A stretch of DNA of 64,000 nt. Source: an uncultured Ilumatobacter sp. GTDB lineage: Bacteria; Actinomycetota; Acidimicrobiia; Acidimicrobiales; Ilumatobacteraceae. The stretch is taken from NCBI GenBank assembly GCA_938091165.1, contig CALKNK010000013.1:124001-188000 (forward strand). The letters are read 5' to 3'. Positions within the stretch are counted from its first letter, which is position 1; each line of letters begins with the position of its first letter. The notes beneath the pieces are model-generated. The model was not told the origin of the DNA. It saw only the letters and a list, made by a program, of their open reading frames with translations, and made no database searches. A program made the translations under genes and the position numbers. Shown here one piece after another: positions 32,551 through 43,578 of the stretch.

Positions 32551-35500
32551 CTAACGCCCCGTCGTCGTCGCCACCATAATCTTCGGCTCGGGCAACCCGA
32601 CGTCTATCACTGTCTCCACGCTCGTAGCCAGGGTCTCGGCAGCGATCAGGTCAAGGTGGCGGGCAACTGCGTCGACAGTTGCGGTCTCAGCACTGATCGT
32701 CAATGCAATCCTGTCGGACACGTGGAGGTCAGCGTCGCGCCGAGCCTGCTGAACGAGTCGAATCAGGTCGCGAGCACGGCCCTCTACTTCAAGTTCCTCA
32801 GTGACCCGAATGTCCAAGGCCACGACACCGCCCGAACGACCGAGGCCAGTACTCGCCATCCCGTCACCGATACTGTCGTCGGCGACAAGTTCGAGCGTGT
32901 ACTCGCCCTCAAGAAGCTCAACGCCACCCACCGTCACCGTGCCGTTCTCGACGCTCCAATCACCTGCCTTGTGGGCCTTGATAACTGTCTGGACCTCCTT
33001 GCCCAGTCGCGGGCCGAGGACTTTGGGCACGAGCTGGAGCTGTTCAGTCGCAACCGAGGCGACATCGTCGGTGAGAACGACGTTGCGGACGTTTACTTCG
33101 TCGGCGACGACGTCGGTGAATGCTTCAAGCCGATACGCGCCGCTTGTTGCAACAGTGACCGAGTTGAGTGGCAGCCGAACTCGGCACTGGTTGGCCTTTC
33201 GGACTGAGAGCGTTGCCGAGCACACCTCGCGTACCAGGTCCATCGACTCGACGAGTGCAACATTGGCAGGGAGCTCGTCAACCGACGGCCAATCAAGCAA
33301 GTGAACGCTGGCGTCATCGGCATTGAGGCCACTGTGAATCGACTCAGAGATGAACGGCAGCAGCGGCGCAGCGACACGCACCAGCACCGACAAGACGGTG
33401 TGCATCGTGTCGATGGCATCATGATCGCCTTCCCAGAACCTACTGCGGCTGCGCCTCACGTACCAGTTAGTCAGCACGTCGAGGTAGTCGCGTACCTGCT
33501 GGCACGCCCCGAACAGGTCATAGTCGTCAAGCGACGCAGTCGTCGCCTCGACGAGATCGCGCGTCTTGGCCATCACATACTGGTCGAGCATGTTCGGAGA
33601 ATCCGTACGGTGAACACCTTGATGGTCTGCTGCGTTGGCATACAACGTGAGGAAGTACCACGAGTTCCATAGCGGGAGCAGGACATGACGAACGGTGTCA
33701 CGCATGCCTGTTTCCGTCACCATGCCATCGCTTCCGCGCAGGATGGCCGAACTGAGTAAATGCCAACGCATGGCATCTGATCCGTGCAGGTCGAACATCT
33801 CCAGCGGGTTTGGATAATTGTTGAGACTTTTCGACATTTTCGCACCGTCGTTTCCGAGCACGATGCCGTGGCTCACACAGTTTGAGAACGCCGGCCGATC
33901 GAAGAGAGCTGTCGCCAAAACGTGCAGCGTGTAGAACCATCCACGTGTTTGCCCGATGTATTCGACAATGAAATCTCCCGGGTAGTGGTTCTCAAACCAT
34001 TCCTCATTCTCGAACGGGTAGTGGACCTGGGCAAAGGGCATTGAGCCTGACTCAAACCAGCAATCCAACACTTCGGGTACGCGCCGCATCATCGACTTCC
34101 CCGTCGGGTCGTCAGGGTTCGGACGAACAAGTCCGTCGATCTGAGGACGATGCAGGTCTGTAACCTCCTCTCCTGCAAGACAATGACCGAAGTCTGTCTC
34201 GAGCTGTTCGAGCGATCCGTAGACGTCGATGCGCGGGTAGTCAGGGTCGTCTGAACGCCAGACCGGGATCGGAGAGCCCCAGAACCTGTTACGGCTGATT
34301 GCCCAGTCCCTTGCGTTTTCGATCCATTTCCCGAAGCTGCCCTCCTTAATGTGGGCAGGCTGCCAGGTGATTTCCTCATTCAGTTCAACCATGCGGTCGC
34401 GAAAGGCCGTGACCTGCACGAACCAGGAGGAAATGGCGCGGTAAACGAGAGGTTCAGCACAGCGCCAGCAATGCGGATAAGAGTGATCGTAGGTGGCGTG
34501 GCGCACGACGACGTTTCGCTCTTTTAAGTCTGCGATGATCCGCTTGTTGGCGTCAAAGACATGCGTCCCGGCGTAGTCGCTGATTTCGGCGGTGTAGCAC
34601 CCGTGCTCGTCCATGGGACACAGAGTGGGGATGCCTGCTTCGTTGGCAACAATTTGGTCGTCTTCACCGAATCCGGGCGCTAGATGCACGATGCCAGTGC
34701 CATCGTCGGTCGAAACGAAGTCGGCAGCAAGCACCTGCCAGGCGTTTTCGGTGCCGTGGAGATCAGTATCTGCGAAATAGTTGAACAACGGCGTGTAGCG
34801 GCGTCCGACGAGATCGCTACCTCGGAGTGTGTCGATTCGCTGAGCGTGCCCGAATTCTGCCTCGTGCGCGCCGACGAGGGCTTCCGCCATGATGTATCGC
34901 TCACCATCGCGATCAAGGACTGCGTAGTCAATGTCCGATCCAACTGCGAGGGCAAGATTCGACGGCAGCGTCCACGGCGTCGTCGTCCAGGCGACCATGT
35001 GCTCGCCCGAATCAAGCGTAAATTGCACGGTGAGCGCTGGATCCTGGCGATCCTTGTAGACGTCATCCATCCGAGTCTCAGTATTTGACAACGGCGTCTC
35101 GCACCGCCAGCAATACGCGAGCACTCGGAACCCCTCGTACACGTATCCCTTGTCGTACAACGTCTTGAAGGCCCACATAACGCTCTCCATGTAGGAGAGA
35201 TCAAGTGTCTTATAGTCGTTGTCGAAGTCGACCCAACGCGCCTGCCTTCCGACATAGCTCCGCCATTGGTCGGTGTACTGCAGCACGCTCGCACGGCATG
35301 CGTCGTTGAATTTATCGATGCCGTACGCCGCAATTTCAGGGTGACCGGAGATGCCGAGTTCCTGTTCGGCCTTTACCTCTGCCGGGAGACCATGACAGTC
35401 CCATCCAAAGCGACGTTCTACACGCCGACCACGCATTGTCTGATAGCGCGGGATCGCATCTTTAACGTAGCCGGTGAGCAAGTGGCCGTAGTGCGGTAAG

Positions 35501-35688
35501 CCGTTGGCAAACGGTGGACCGTCGTAAAAGACGAACTCGTTTTCGCCGTGGTCGCCCGCAGGCCTCTGGTCAATCGAATCCTGGAACGTATTGTTGGCCT
35601 CCCACCCTTCGAGAATTTGCTGCTCGAGTAGGGGGAAGTTCGGTTGCGGATCGACCTCGGGGTATGGCACCCGGGTGACTCTATCCAC
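32551..35688 (-). CDS. ileS: Isoleucyl-tRNA synthetase, type 2
   Basis: Class Ia synthetase for tRNA-Ile. Seen over 1045 residues: the HIGH-type motif HYGH at 66-69 in [12 protein letters not shown], the editing domain ([15 protein letters not shown] and the [11 protein letters not shown] segment), KMSKS in [15 protein letters not shown], and a long C-terminal anticodon-binding part without the zinc ribbon of type 1 enzymes. The KMSKS context and length put it in the eukaryote-like type 2 group, common in actinobacteria and generally less mupirocin-sensitive (family knowledge). It is 14 bp downstream of divIVA, so no T-box fits before it. Confidence 0.96.
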   Translation of the reverse strand: MDRVTRVPYPEVDPQPNFPLLEQQILEGWEANNTFQDSIDQRPAGDHGENEFVFYDGPPFANGLPHYGHLLTGYVKDAIPRYQTMRGRRVERRFGWDCHGLPAEVKAEQELGISGHPEIAAYGIDKFNDACRASVLQYTDQWRSYVGRQARWVDFDNDYKTLDLSYMESVMWAFKTLYDKGYVYEGFRVLAYCWRCETPLSNTETRMDDVYKDRQDPALTVQFTLDSGEHMVAWTTTPWTLPSNLALAVGSDIDYAVLDRDGERYIMAEALVGAHEAEFGHAQRIDTLRGSDLVGRRYTPLFNYFADTDLHGTENAWQVLAADFVSTDDGTGIVHLAPGFGEDDQIVANEAGIPTLCPMDEHGCYTAEISDYAGTHVFDANKRIIADLKERNVVVRHATYDHSYPHCWRCAEPLVYRAISSWFVQVTAFRDRMVELNEEITWQPAHIKEGSFGKWIENARDWAISRNRFWGSPIPVWRSDDPDYPRIDVYGSLEQLETDFGHCLAGEEVTDLHRPQIDGLVRPNPDDPTGKSMMRRVPEVLDCWFESGSMPFAQVHYPFENEEWFENHYPGDFIVEYIGQTRGWFYTLHVLATALFDRPAFSNCVSHGIVLGNDGAKMSKSLNNYPNPLEMFDLHGSDAMRWHLLSSAILRGSDGMVTETGMRDTVRHVLLPLWNSWYFLTLYANAADHQGVHRTDSPNMLDQYVMAKTRDLVEATTASLDDYDLFGACQQVRDYLDVLTNWYVRRSRSRFWEGDHDAIDTMHTVLSVLVRVAAPLLPFISESIHSGLNADDASVHLLDWPSVDELPANVALVESMDLVREVCSATLSVRKANQCRVRLPLNSVTVATSGAYRLEAFTDVVADEVNVRNVVLTDDVASVATEQLQLVPKVLGPRLGKEVQTVIKAHKAGDWSVENGTVTVGGVELLEGEYTLELVADDSIGDGMASTGLGRSGGVVALDIRVTEELEVEGRARDLIRLVQQARRDADLHVSDRIALTISAETATVDAVARHLDLIAAETLATSVETVIDVGLPEPKIMVATTTGR

Positions 35689-35702
35689 GCGGGCCTGGAC
35701 CG

Positions 35703-36596
35703 TCAGCCTGCGCTGTCCCCAAACGTCAATCTGCCGCTCGAACCCTCTTCGCGATCGATGACTGGCACCGGTTCGTTAGTCGCATTGGAATTCCACGAAT
35801 CCTTCGCTACTCCGTCAGACTCAACTTCCGCTATTCGCTCAGGCTTTACCGCAGCCGAGGCTTCAGCAACCGATGGTTCCTCGACTGCTGCGCTCGTGGT
35901 CGTCGGCGCCTCCATGGCAGGTGCGGTGTCGTCGTCGGCACCCGACACCAACGGACGACGGACGTCGCCCAGACCGCCCGGCACACGTTCAGTCATATCG
36001 AGGATCTGGGTGGCAGCTTCGCGGAGTCGAGCCCGCTGATCGACCAAGAATCGCTCGAGATGGTCAACATCGGATTCAAGGAAGTCACGACGAGCAAGCA
36101 AGGAGTTGACCTCGCCTTCTATTTCAGCGCGTTCTTCTTCGCCAACCCGACGGGCCTCAACCCGCGCCTCTGCAAGCATCGATTCGGCCATCTCACGTGA
36201 CGACTCGATCTGTTTTGCGGCCTCGGCGGCAGCTTGTGAGCGGAGACGTTCTGCCTCGTCGCGAGCTTCGGCGACCGTGGTATCGGCGGTATGTTGAGCG
36301 AGCAACAGTGTGCGGCTGATCGTTTCGGACTGGTCGACTGACGCCGACACTACATTCGTCTCCGATTTGCTCGTTGTGGCGGCGCTCGCTTGAGACTTCG
36401 ATCCTTCGTCGTCAGCAAGCTCCTGGCGCCGAGCGTCCGCTGCACGCGCTCGCGCCTCCATCGCAGTGGACTGATTTTGAGCACGCTCGAGTCCGTCAGC
36501 GACGGCGTTCAAGAACAACTGGACCTCGTTGGGGTCCAATCCCTTCCTGACAGTCCGAAACTCGGCGGACCTCACTCGCTGCGGATTCATCTCCAT
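35703..36596 (-). CDS. divIVA: DivIVA domain-containing polar growth/division protein
   Basis: Coiled-coil membrane-curvature protein; actinobacterial members (Wag31) organise polar growth and septum placement. The N-terminal domain has [29 protein letters not shown] in the first 35 residues, then long coiled coil (about 40-200) rich in Ala/Glu/Arg, and an acidic, low-complexity end with GLGDVRRPL and TFGDSAG. Total 297 residues. It follows sepF by 15 bp and precedes ileS by 14 bp, the usual order at the end of Gram-positive dcw clusters. Confidence 0.92.
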   Translation of the reverse strand: MEMNPQRVRSAEFRTVRKGLDPNEVQLFLNAVADGLERAQNQSTAMEARARAADARRQELADDEGSKSQASAATTSKSETNVVSASVDQSETISRTLLLAQHTADTTVAEARDEAERLRSQAAAEAAKQIESSREMAESMLAEARVEARRVGEEERAEIEGEVNSLLARRDFLESDVDHLERFLVDQRARLREAATQILDMTERVPGGLGDVRRPLVSGADDDTAPAMEAPTTTSAAVEEPSVAEASAAVKPERIAEVESDGVAKDSWNSNATNEPVPVIDREEGSSGRLTFGDSAG

Positions 36597-36611
36597 CGTT
36601 GTTCTTCCTGA

Positions 36612-37202
36612 TCAGTCGTCGTACTCGTCATAACGTGGTTGGTACTGCGGTGCGGGCTTGAGGAGGTACACGCCGGTCGCGACCTTTTCCATCGAACCGT
36701 CCATCGCATAACAAATGCCACTTGCGAAGTCGATGAGACGACGTGCCACGCTGCGATCGGTCCCCTCAAGGTTCATAATGACGGGTTGACCGTCTTTGAA
36801 TTTGTCGGCAACTTCTTGCGCCTGGTCAAAACGACGTGGGCGAACGGTGTGCGGCTCCATGGACCCTCCGGGGACGCTTCGCAATGCTGGTTGAGGCGAC
36901 GACGAATGCTGGTCGTTAGGACGAATTTGTACACCCGAGTCATCTCGCCCCGCCGTGCCTTCAGATCGAGGCCGACGCGCTGCCGCAGATGCGTCAAAGT
37001 CGCGCGATGGGAAACTCGGTCTCGGTGCAACCGTGCGAACGGCGGAATCCGACTCTGGCGCGGCAGAGCGCTGTCCACGCGTGTCATCACCCGGCGCCCT
37101 CTGACGCACCGGGGGGGCCGGTTCATCAAACTCGCTGTAGTCGTCGTATGTGTCGTCAGGACCCAGACCCAGGTAGTCCATGGTCTTTTTCCAGATGGGC
37201 AT
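36612..37202 (-). CDS. sepF: Cell division protein SepF
   Basis: Membrane anchor and bundler of FtsZ, important where FtsA is absent. The N-terminus MPIWKKTMDYLGLG is the amphipathic membrane helix. An acidic/disordered linker (15-115) is followed by the conserved core PRRFDQAQEVADKFKDGQPVIMNL pieces and RRLIDFASGICYAMDGSMEKV with VYLLKP. The 196-residue size is typical of actinobacteria. It sits between yggS and divIVA. No ftsA is present in the cluster, consistent with SepF as the main FtsZ anchor. Confidence 0.95.
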   Translation of the reverse strand: MPIWKKTMDYLGLGPDDTYDDYSEFDEPAPPVRQRAPGDDTRGQRSAAPESDSAVRTVAPRPSFPSRDFDASAAARRPRSEGTAGRDDSGVQIRPNDQHSSSPQPALRSVPGGSMEPHTVRPRRFDQAQEVADKFKDGQPVIMNLEGTDRSVARRLIDFASGICYAMDGSMEKVATGVYLLKPAPQYQPRYDEYDD

Positions 37203-37244
37203 GTAATCCTCCTGCTTACCTGGGATGATACAGCACGACCGACA

Positions 37245-37925
37245 TCAGATTGCGGACACCGGACGAGGTCCAAAGAGAGCCGATCCCACCCTCACCTGCG
37301 TGGAACCGCACTCCACGGCAATTTCGATGTCCCCTGACATGCCCATTGAGCAGATGTTCAAGGCGTGCTCGTCAACAAGCGCACGCACTATCTCGAACGG
37401 CCTCCTTGCTGCGGCCGGCGGTTGGCCAGTTGGGCCAAGCGTCATGAGACCCTCAATGACAAGCCCTGCTTCGCCTGCTTGATCCACTAGCGCCGCAACT
37501 TCTGAGGGATCGCACCCTCCTTTTTGCGATTCGCCAGTGGCATTGACCTGAATCAAAACACGAGCGCCCGGATCACGCTTGGCCACTTCATTAAGAATCG
37601 AACGCCGGTCGATGGTGCACCACAGCGACACGATGTTGGCCAATTGACGGACCTTATTTGACTGCAGGTGACCAACGAACTGCACAGCGACGCCCAATTG
37701 TTGGATCAAATCAGCTTTCGACAACAAATCTTGAGCGTAGTTCTCACCTACCGTTCGACAGCCAGCGTCGACTGCGACAGTGACTGCGTCACCGGCAAAG
37801 CCCTTAGTTACAGGGATCACCTCAACATCGTGCTCAAACGGCCGCTCAACGGCTGAAATCCTCTCATTGATCGCAGCAAGTCGCTCACCGAATCCACGGA
37901 ACTTTCCTACAGACAACTCGGTCAT
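37245..37925 (-). CDS. yggS: YggS family pyridoxal-phosphate-binding protein
   Basis: PLP homeostasis protein with an alanine-racemase-like barrel. The PLP lysine is Lys 41 in VEVIPVTKGF. Other landmarks are GENYAQDLLSKADL, VQFVGHLQSNKVRQL, VLIQVNATGESQKGGCDP, GLMTLGP and the phosphate-binding MSGDIEIAVECGSTQVRVGSALFG pieces. Total 226 residues. It overlaps the pgeF end by 4 bp and precedes sepF, as in many dcw clusters. PLP for it could come from the PdxS/PdxT synthase encoded elsewhere in this window. Confidence 0.94.
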   Translation of the reverse strand: MTELSVGKFRGFGERLAAINERISAVERPFEHDVEVIPVTKGFAGDAVTVAVDAGCRTVGENYAQDLLSKADLIQQLGVAVQFVGHLQSNKVRQLANIVSLWCTIDRRSILNEVAKRDPGARVLIQVNATGESQKGGCDPSEVAALVDQAGEAGLVIEGLMTLGPTGQPPAAARRPFEIVRALVDEHALNICSMGMSGDIEIAVECGSTQVRVGSALFGPRPVSAI

Positions 37926-38599
37926 GTCTGTACTGTGGCACGCGCCGGTTCAATCCACGCCACAAGAGCATGGCGTTCGGTGTCGCTGCGGACCCGATGA
38001 GAGAACCAGCGAGGGTTGCATCCCGTGCAATCGCCGAGCACGTCAGGCGCAAGGTTGCGGCGTACGAGCGCGGCGTTGACCGCTGCAGGAACATCGAGCG
38101 CAGCACCGCCGTCAGCGGTGATTGCTGTGATCGCATCGACTTCCGCGCCAACGCCATGCGCAACTGCAGTAAGTTGCTCCAAACCAAACGCGTAGCAATC
38201 CGGATGAATCATCGGCCCGACCACCACTGCTGCGACGGACTCACCACGATGTAACAGCACATCGGCGGCTACACCAACCACCCCTGAGGCCAACCCCCGC
38301 CATCCGGCGTGAGCTGCCACCACGGTACCAGCAGCGCCGAACAGCGCAATGGGCGCACAATCTGCCGCCCACACGCCAACCGGCTTCGGAGACCGGTGGT
38401 TCGACACAATCACGTCAGCTCTTCCGAGCACGGGCCACCGGTCGGCGACTTCTGTGTCGAGCACCGCAGTCCCATGGACTTGATTGACCATCCAAAAACG
38501 ACGACCGATGAGCCTTCGCTGGCGCAAGTCAAGGGAACCGTCTGCATCGTGAAATGGATGAAAGTCTCCATCCTGCCGATCTGAAACTACCGCCCGCAA
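37922..38599 (-). CDS. pgeF: Laccase-domain protein, PgeF/YfiH type peptidoglycan editing factor
   Basis: Family members act on nucleosides or correct misincorporated residues in peptidoglycan precursors (E. coli PgeF). Metal-site residues are seen in NQVHGTAVL, WAADCAPIALF and VVAAHAGWRGLASGVV. It has 225 residues. The start is TTG at 38599 (reading MRAVVSDRQDGDF), matching the family N-terminus. It lies between ftsZ (49 bp upstream) and yggS (4-bp overlap). The position in the wall-division cluster fits a peptidoglycan role. Confidence 0.92.
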   Translation of the reverse strand: MRAVVSDRQDGDFHPFHDADGSLDLRQRRLIGRRFWMVNQVHGTAVLDTEVADRWPVLGRADVIVSNHRSPKPVGVWAADCAPIALFGAAGTVVAAHAGWRGLASGVVGVAADVLLHRGESVAAVVVGPMIHPDCYAFGLEQLTAVAHGVGAEVDAITAITADGGAALDVPAAVNAALVRRNLAPDVLGDCTGCNPRWFSHRVRSDTERHALVAWIEPARATVQT

Positions 38600-38648
38600 G
38601 CGGCGGGGGCCGATGACCCGATCGAGAAGGTCGATCGCCAGAATCGAG

Positions 38649-39755
38649 CTACTTCAGGAACGATGGGACGTCGAAGTCGTCGTCATCGTCATCCAGCGGG
38701 TCAGCTTGATTAGTTTCACCGTCGCCGAACAGCTCAGCGATACGCGTCGGCGTGGTGCTGCGCAGCCCGAGGTCAGCCGCACCAACGGTGCCACTCCCCT
38801 GCGCCTCAAGTCGATCGAATCCGGCAGCTATGACCGTGACGCGCACCTCATCGCCCATCTCGTCGTCAATGACCGTACCGAAGATGATGTTTGCGTCTTG
38901 GTGTGCCACCCCGTGAATAATCTCGGCGGCGGCGTTCATCTCGAAGAGGCCCATGCTTGATGGGCCGGTGATGTTGAGCAACACGCCCCGGGCGCCGTCT
39001 ATTGCAGATTCAAGCAGCGGGCTAGAGATAGCAGCCTTGGCAGCAGACATCGCACGCTCGTCACCGCTAGCTTGCCCTATTCCCATCAACGCCGACCCAG
39101 CATTAGACAGGATCATTTTTACATCTGCGAAGTCCGTATTGATTAAGCCGGGCGTCGTGATGAGACTCGTGATGCCCGATACACCCTGCAGCAACACCTC
39201 GTCTGCCATCTTGAACGCGTTGAGCACGCTGGTCTTGTCGTTGGCGACAGAGAGCAGGCGATCGTTTGGAATGACGATAAGCGTGTCGACTTTTTCTTTA
39301 AGTCGCCCGACTCCGTTATCTGCTTGCACCGCTCGCTTGCGGCCTTCAAAAGAGAACGGTCGAGTGACCACGCCAATTGTGAGCGCTCCGGCTTCGCGAG
39401 CAACTTCTGAGATAACTGGCGCCGCACCTGTGCCTGTGCCTCCACCTTCGCCAGCGGTGATAAACACCATGTCGGCGCCCTTCACCATCTCTTCGATTTC
39501 GTCTTTGTGAGCTTCAGCAGCTTCACGCCCAACTTCGGGATCGCTACCGGCGCCTAAGCCACGAGTCAGATCGCGACCAATGTCAAGCTTGACGTCCGCA
39601 TCGCTCATAAGAAGCGCTTGGGCATCCGTGTTGACTGCGATGAACTCAACACCTTTGAGTCCAGCGTCGATCATGCGGTTGACTGCGTTAACACCGCCAC
39701 CGCCGACACCGATGACCTTGATCACGGCAAGATAATTCTGTGGAGCGCCGACCAT
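38649..39755 (-). CDS. ftsZ: Cell division protein FtsZ
   Basis: Tubulin-like GTPase forming the division ring. From the ATG at 39755: [17 protein letters not shown] near the start, the GTP signature GGGTGTG at 104-110, the T7 loop [10 protein letters not shown] that completes GTP hydrolysis, and the C-terminal peptide [14 protein letters not shown] that binds SepF and FtsW-type partners. The ribosome site AAGGA lies eight bases before this ATG; a GTG three bases earlier is also in frame. 368 residues. It follows ftsQ after about 70 bp, which may hold its own promoter. Confidence 0.97.
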   Translation of the reverse strand: MVGAPQNYLAVIKVIGVGGGGVNAVNRMIDAGLKGVEFIAVNTDAQALLMSDADVKLDIGRDLTRGLGAGSDPEVGREAAEAHKDEIEEMVKGADMVFITAGEGGGTGTGAAPVISEVAREAGALTIGVVTRPFSFEGRKRAVQADNGVGRLKEKVDTLIVIPNDRLLSVANDKTSVLNAFKMADEVLLQGVSGITSLITTPGLINTDFADVKMILSNAGSALMGIGQASGDERAMSAAKAAISSPLLESAIDGARGVLLNITGPSSMGLFEMNAAAEIIHGVAHQDANIIFGTVIDDEMGDEVRVTVIAAGFDRLEAQGSGTVGAADLGLRSTTPTRIAELFGDGETNQADPLDDDDDDFDVPSFLK

Positions 39756-39828
39756 CACCGGTTTCCTTCGAGTGAGTTTTTCATGAGAGTGTCATCTTGA
39801 CAGATTTTGAAGGCTCCAATTGGGACCA

Positions 39829-41226
39829 TCACAACACGGTCACCTCTTTGGTGGCCACGTTGATCTCGGTGATTGAGCCAGTGGGAAGGTCGCTGAGTTG
39901 TGCTTCGAGTCTCACAAGTTTATCAATCTGGTCTCCGTCGCCAATAGCTGAGCCAAAGCGAACTCGGATTGCGCTGGTCTGCTCAGACCAGTCATTGGGT
40001 TCAAGGTAGAGCACGAGGTCAGAACCGTCGTCGGTGACGTCGATGGAGAGTACGTGCGGACGCAGAGCAGGGGTGAGTTTAGTTACCAATGACGCAGCCG
40101 AGGCCTGACCGACCGGAGCAAACTCGCCAGCGGCAAGGTCAAGCGTCGATGGGCCTCCGATGAGGACGAAGGCGACGGGCTGGCCCTCAATCACATCAAG
40201 AACTCGCCCTTCATTATCCAGCACACGAAACCGGCCGTCGATGCCCGCCATGGTCGCAACTGGTGTTCGTTCACGAATCTCAATCATCGCTGCATTCGGA
40301 AAGTCGACGCGTACGCGCGCATTTTGGACCCATGGAATCGACTCCAGTTCCTCCTCGGCCTGTTTGGTGTCGGCTAGCAGTGCAGCAGTGCCCAAGAGCT
40401 CATCCACGACAAGTTCCAATCGGTTTTCGTCGGTGTAAACGGCCCCGGTTACGTCGACATCATTGATTGCGAACCAGCTCGACCCAAGCACAGTCAGGAC
40501 GCCGAGGAGAACGAAAGCGCCGATAGCGATCAGACCTACCCACTTGATTCGTTTGCGGTTTGCGGCCCGGTTGACCCCTATTCGCCTCTCACGGAGACGT
40601 GGCTCGATTCCTGGCGTGGTTGCGTCCTTGACACCGATAGCATCGCCGGTCCCATCGTCATCGATGAAGACAGTGCCCGGATCATCGCCGTCGAGATAGA
40701 CAGCATCAGGCAGGATGTCGTCACCGCCGATCGCAATGGTCGTTCGATCGGGTGTTAGGCCTCGGCTGGCGAAAACGGCGTTGTGGACTTCGTTTCCTTG
40801 GTCGGCACGCTCTGCTGTTTCACCAACGGGCGCCACTTCTACTGTCCAGTCGTCGGCCTCGTCGCCCAAACGAATAGGTTTCCGCTCCGCCACATCCGCA
40901 GCCCGCTTCATCTCGGACAGCGCGTCTCCATCAGCAATTACGATCAATGGCTTGGCGGGCTCACCGGCTTCTGCATGAATGAGCTCGCCGATTTCTTCAT
41001 CGGGGAGCCCGCTGTGCGGATCGACCCCGGCCTGTTCCGTGCCGTCATCGTCGGCGATCATGGCTGCGTTGTCATCAGGGGCTGCTTTCTCGCCCTCTTT
41101 CTGGTGGCCCGCTGCGCCAAACACCCGAGACAACTCGTCAAGTACAGAATCCTCGGCGCTCGCTCGTTTGCTTGATGGCGCCAGCTCGCCGTTGCTATCT
41201 TCGACAGATTTTTTGCGTCCGAACAT
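39829..41226 (-). CDS. ftsQ: Cell division protein FtsQ with long acidic cytoplasmic extension
   Basis: Bitopic divisome protein. The order is: cytoplasmic region 1-228, membrane helix at about 229-250 (WVGLIAIGAFVLLGVLTVLG), POTRA domain beginning FAINDVDVTGAVYTDENRL, then the FtsQ/DivIB beta domain (ESIPWVQNARVRVDFPNAAM, RTPVATMAGIDGRFRVLD). The 465-residue total is much longer than usual FtsQ because the cytoplasmic part is large and acidic, with many Asp/Glu runs (DDDGTE, GDDPGTVFIDDDG). A short basic stretch (RLRERRIG, NRKRIKW) sits just before the helix. It overlaps murB by one base. Confidence 0.92.
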   Translation of the reverse strand: MFGRKKSVEDSNGELAPSSKRASAEDSVLDELSRVFGAAGHQKEGEKAAPDDNAAMIADDDGTEQAGVDPHSGLPDEEIGELIHAEAGEPAKPLIVIADGDALSEMKRAADVAERKPIRLGDEADDWTVEVAPVGETAERADQGNEVHNAVFASRGLTPDRTTIAIGGDDILPDAVYLDGDDPGTVFIDDDGTGDAIGVKDATTPGIEPRLRERRIGVNRAANRKRIKWVGLIAIGAFVLLGVLTVLGSSWFAINDVDVTGAVYTDENRLELVVDELLGTAALLADTKQAEEELESIPWVQNARVRVDFPNAAMIEIRERTPVATMAGIDGRFRVLDNEGRVLDVIEGQPVAFVLIGGPSTLDLAAGEFAPVGQASAASLVTKLTPALRPHVLSIDVTDDGSDLVLYLEPNDWSEQTSAIRVRFGSAIGDGDQIDKLVRLEAQLSDLPTGSITEINVATKEVTVL

Positions 41227-42197
41227 CAGAAGTCATCCTCGAAACCGATCAACCTGATCTCGCTGCGCAGCCTCCAACCCGAAACAGCTTCTACCCGATC
41301 GCGGACAATACACATGAGCGTCCGTACGTCATCGGCACTGCCGTTCTCGTCGGCCTGGATGAAGTTGGCATGCTTTTCCGACACGGTTGCCGACCCGTAC
41401 CGAAAGCCACGGAGACCAGCGCTGTCAATCAACTCGCCACAGGTCACTTCGCCGGGAACCGGGTTGACGAACACCGATCCGGCATTCTGCCCACCTGGCT
41501 GATTTGCCCGGCGCCACTGCACGATCTCGCTGAGTTCATCCTCAGCGGCCTCTCGACTGCCGGGTGCAAGCTGCAGAGTTGCGTCGATGACTAACTGGGC
41601 CGGCAAGAGCCCGCTGCTGCGGAAACGTAACCCGAGTTGTTCGACATCCATGGACTGCACGATGTCACTGTTTGGACCATCAGCGAGGTCAGCCAGAGTG
41701 ATTGAGGCGAGCGACTCCGACATATCCGATCCATGTCCACCTGCATTCATTCGCACGGCGCCCCCAACCGAACCAGGAACGCCAACCGCCCACTCAAATC
41801 CAGTCAAGCCAGCCGAGGCGATCCGGCGCGCTAAAACCGGGAGGAGAACACCACTTCCGGCCTTCACCGTTGAAGTTTTAGTATCGATCTCGATGTCGCT
41901 GCAGATATCCGCAATTGAAAGAGCAATCCCGCGGAACCCGGCGTCAGCGACGAGCAGATTTGACCCACGCCCGATGACCAGCAGAGGAAGTCCAGAAACC
42001 TGGAGCGCTGCGGCGACAGTTCGGACCTGATCTCGCGCCGTGAGCTTAACAAACAGATCGGCTGCGCCGCCCACGCGATACGTAGTCATGGGGCTGATCA
42101 ACACATCCCGCTTCGCTAACGGCCCTAGCAATTCCGCAGCGACCGCGAGCGCCTGAGCATGGGCCGATTCCACGTTAGGCCGATCTCCGGGCATCAA
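41226..42197 (-). CDS. murB: UDP-N-acetylenolpyruvoylglucosamine reductase
   Basis: FAD enzyme giving UDP-MurNAc. Visible: SPMTTYRVGGAADLFVKL at the N-terminus, FAD-binding VIGRGSNLLVADAGFRG, the FEWAVGVPGSVGGAVRMNAGGHG segment, GSVFVNPVP with the catalytic Ser position, LIDSAGLRGFRYG, and KHANFIQADENGSADDV. It has 323 residues, type I layout. It overlaps murC by 23 bp and ftsQ by one base. The order murC-murB-ftsQ is typical of actinobacterial dcw clusters. Confidence 0.96.
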   Translation of the reverse strand: MMPGDRPNVESAHAQALAVAAELLGPLAKRDVLISPMTTYRVGGAADLFVKLTARDQVRTVAAALQVSGLPLLVIGRGSNLLVADAGFRGIALSIADICSDIEIDTKTSTVKAGSGVLLPVLARRIASAGLTGFEWAVGVPGSVGGAVRMNAGGHGSDMSESLASITLADLADGPNSDIVQSMDVEQLGLRFRSSGLLPAQLVIDATLQLAPGSREAAEDELSEIVQWRRANQPGGQNAGSVFVNPVPGEVTCGELIDSAGLRGFRYGSATVSEKHANFIQADENGSADDVRTLMCIVRDRVEAVSGWRLRSEIRLIGFEDDF

Positions 42198-43578
42198 GGA
42201 CTTCTGACGGGAACGATGCGATATCGCCGCATCCCATTGAAATCACAACATCGCCGGATCGGGCTTCACCGGCAACGAACGACACCAAGTCGGAGCGGCT
42301 TGGAAGCCAGATAACACGGCTGGCCGGGTGAGCCTCAGTGACGGCATTGACGATCAGCTTGCCGGTTATCCCCGGGATAGGCGTCGTTCCCGAAGCGAAA
42401 ATATCGGTGAGGACAACGAGATCAGCCTGGCCGAATGCGTCTGCATAGTCTCGCCAAATCTCTGAGATGCGGTTGAAGCGATTCGGTTGGAAGACAGCGA
42501 TGACACGATTCCAGCCGTCGCCGCTCTCGCGAGCTCCTGTCAGGACCGAATCGATTTCAGTCGGCAAATGGGCGTAGTCGTCAACGAAAGTTGCGCCTCC
42601 ATTGACGCCGCGGACGTCAAACCGTCGGGCCACCCCACCGAACTTGGCCAGGGCTGCGGCAATGTCGGCGAACTCAACGCCAATCTCCAAGGCCATTGCG
42701 GCCGCCGCTAGAGCATTGCGGACGTTGTAAATCCCGCGCATCGGCAGATGGATTGAACCGAGCCGGTCCATACCGTGTGCTGAGCGCCGCGTGACCTCGA
42801 ATTTGAATGATCCGTTGGCGGCCTCAATGTTGACAGCACGAACGTCTGCCTCACTGCTGAGACCGAACGCGATGGCGCCGTGTCGATCGCCCAGCCGACG
42901 GGTTACGTTATCGTCAGCATTGACGATTTTCGGTCCAGTGATTTGCGCGAGGTACTGATCAAAACTGTCGACAATGCCATCGAAACTGCCGTAGTAGTCA
43001 AGATGGTCGGTCTCAATGTTCGTGATAATCGTGCCGTGCAACGGCAACTCAAGATGTGTGCCATCACTCTCGTCGGCTTCAACAACGAGCCACTCCCCAC
43101 TCGACCAATGCGCACCCGTACCGACGTCGGTGACATCACCTCCAACGATGAAGCTCGGCCGCAGGCGAGCTTCGGCCAGCATCAGCATCAGCATGGACGT
43201 GGTCGTGGTCTTACCATGTGTTCCTGCGACGGCTAGCGACTTCGCCTGAGCGCAGATCGAGGCCAGCATGCCAGCGCGTCGAAGAATGGTGACGCCTGCG
43301 ATACGCGCTTCGTCAAGTTCAATGTTGTGCGCCGGGATGGCGGTCGACGCAGTGACAGCATCAACACCGTGAACGTATTTGCGATCGTGACCTACGTGTA
43401 CTTGCGCTTGCGCTGCACGAACTCGTTCAAGAACCGGGTGTTCACGCAGGTCGCTGCCCGACACGTCGTGTCCCATCTCGGCAAGTGCGATTGCAATTGC
43501 ACTCATACCCGGTCCGCCAATACCGACGACATGAAGGCGGTGCGGAATCGAAAGATCAAGCGGCGGGATAGGCATCAC
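42175..43578 (-). CDS. murC: UDP-N-acetylmuramate--L-alanine ligase
   Basis: Adds the first amino acid to UDP-MurNAc. N-terminal Rossmann part with HVVGIGGPGMSAIAIALAEMGH, ATP P-loop AVAGTHGKTTTTSML, NIETDHLDYYGSFD, and the C-terminal ligase domain with RRFDVRG, VDDYAHLPTEI and AVFQPNRFNR. 467 residues, normal. It overlaps murG by 4 bp. Its P-loop is canonical, in contrast to the one in murD of this cluster. Confidence 0.97.
   Translation of the reverse strand: MMPIPPLDLSIPHRLHVVGIGGPGMSAIAIALAEMGHDVSGSDLREHPVLERVRAAQAQVHVGHDRKYVHGVDAVTASTAIPAHNIELDEARIAGVTILRRAGMLASICAQAKSLAVAGTHGKTTTTSMLMLMLAEARLRPSFIVGGDVTDVGTGAHWSSGEWLVVEADESDGTHLELPLHGTIITNIETDHLDYYGSFDGIVDSFDQYLAQITGPKIVNADDNVTRRLGDRHGAIAFGLSSEADVRAVNIEAANGSFKFEVTRRSAHGMDRLGSIHLPMRGIYNVRNALAAAAMALEIGVEFADIAAALAKFGGVARRFDVRGVNGGATFVDDYAHLPTEIDSVLTGARESGDGWNRVIAVFQPNRFNRISEIWRDYADAFGQADLVVLTDIFASGTTPIPGITGKLIVNAVTEAHPASRVIWLPSRSDLVSFVAGEARSGDVVISMGCGDIASFPSEVLDARRSA

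Noticed and set aside
32125..33207. 360-codon plus-strand open frame rich in Ala and Phe
   Set aside because: It is the antisense of the Lys/Ala repeat tract of the DksA-like gene and of the ileS 3' end; the composition is an artefact of the repeat.
35689..35702. Translational T-box before ileS, as known in some actinobacteria
   Set aside because: Only 14 bp separate ileS from divIVA, too short unless it lies inside divIVA, where no core was seen.
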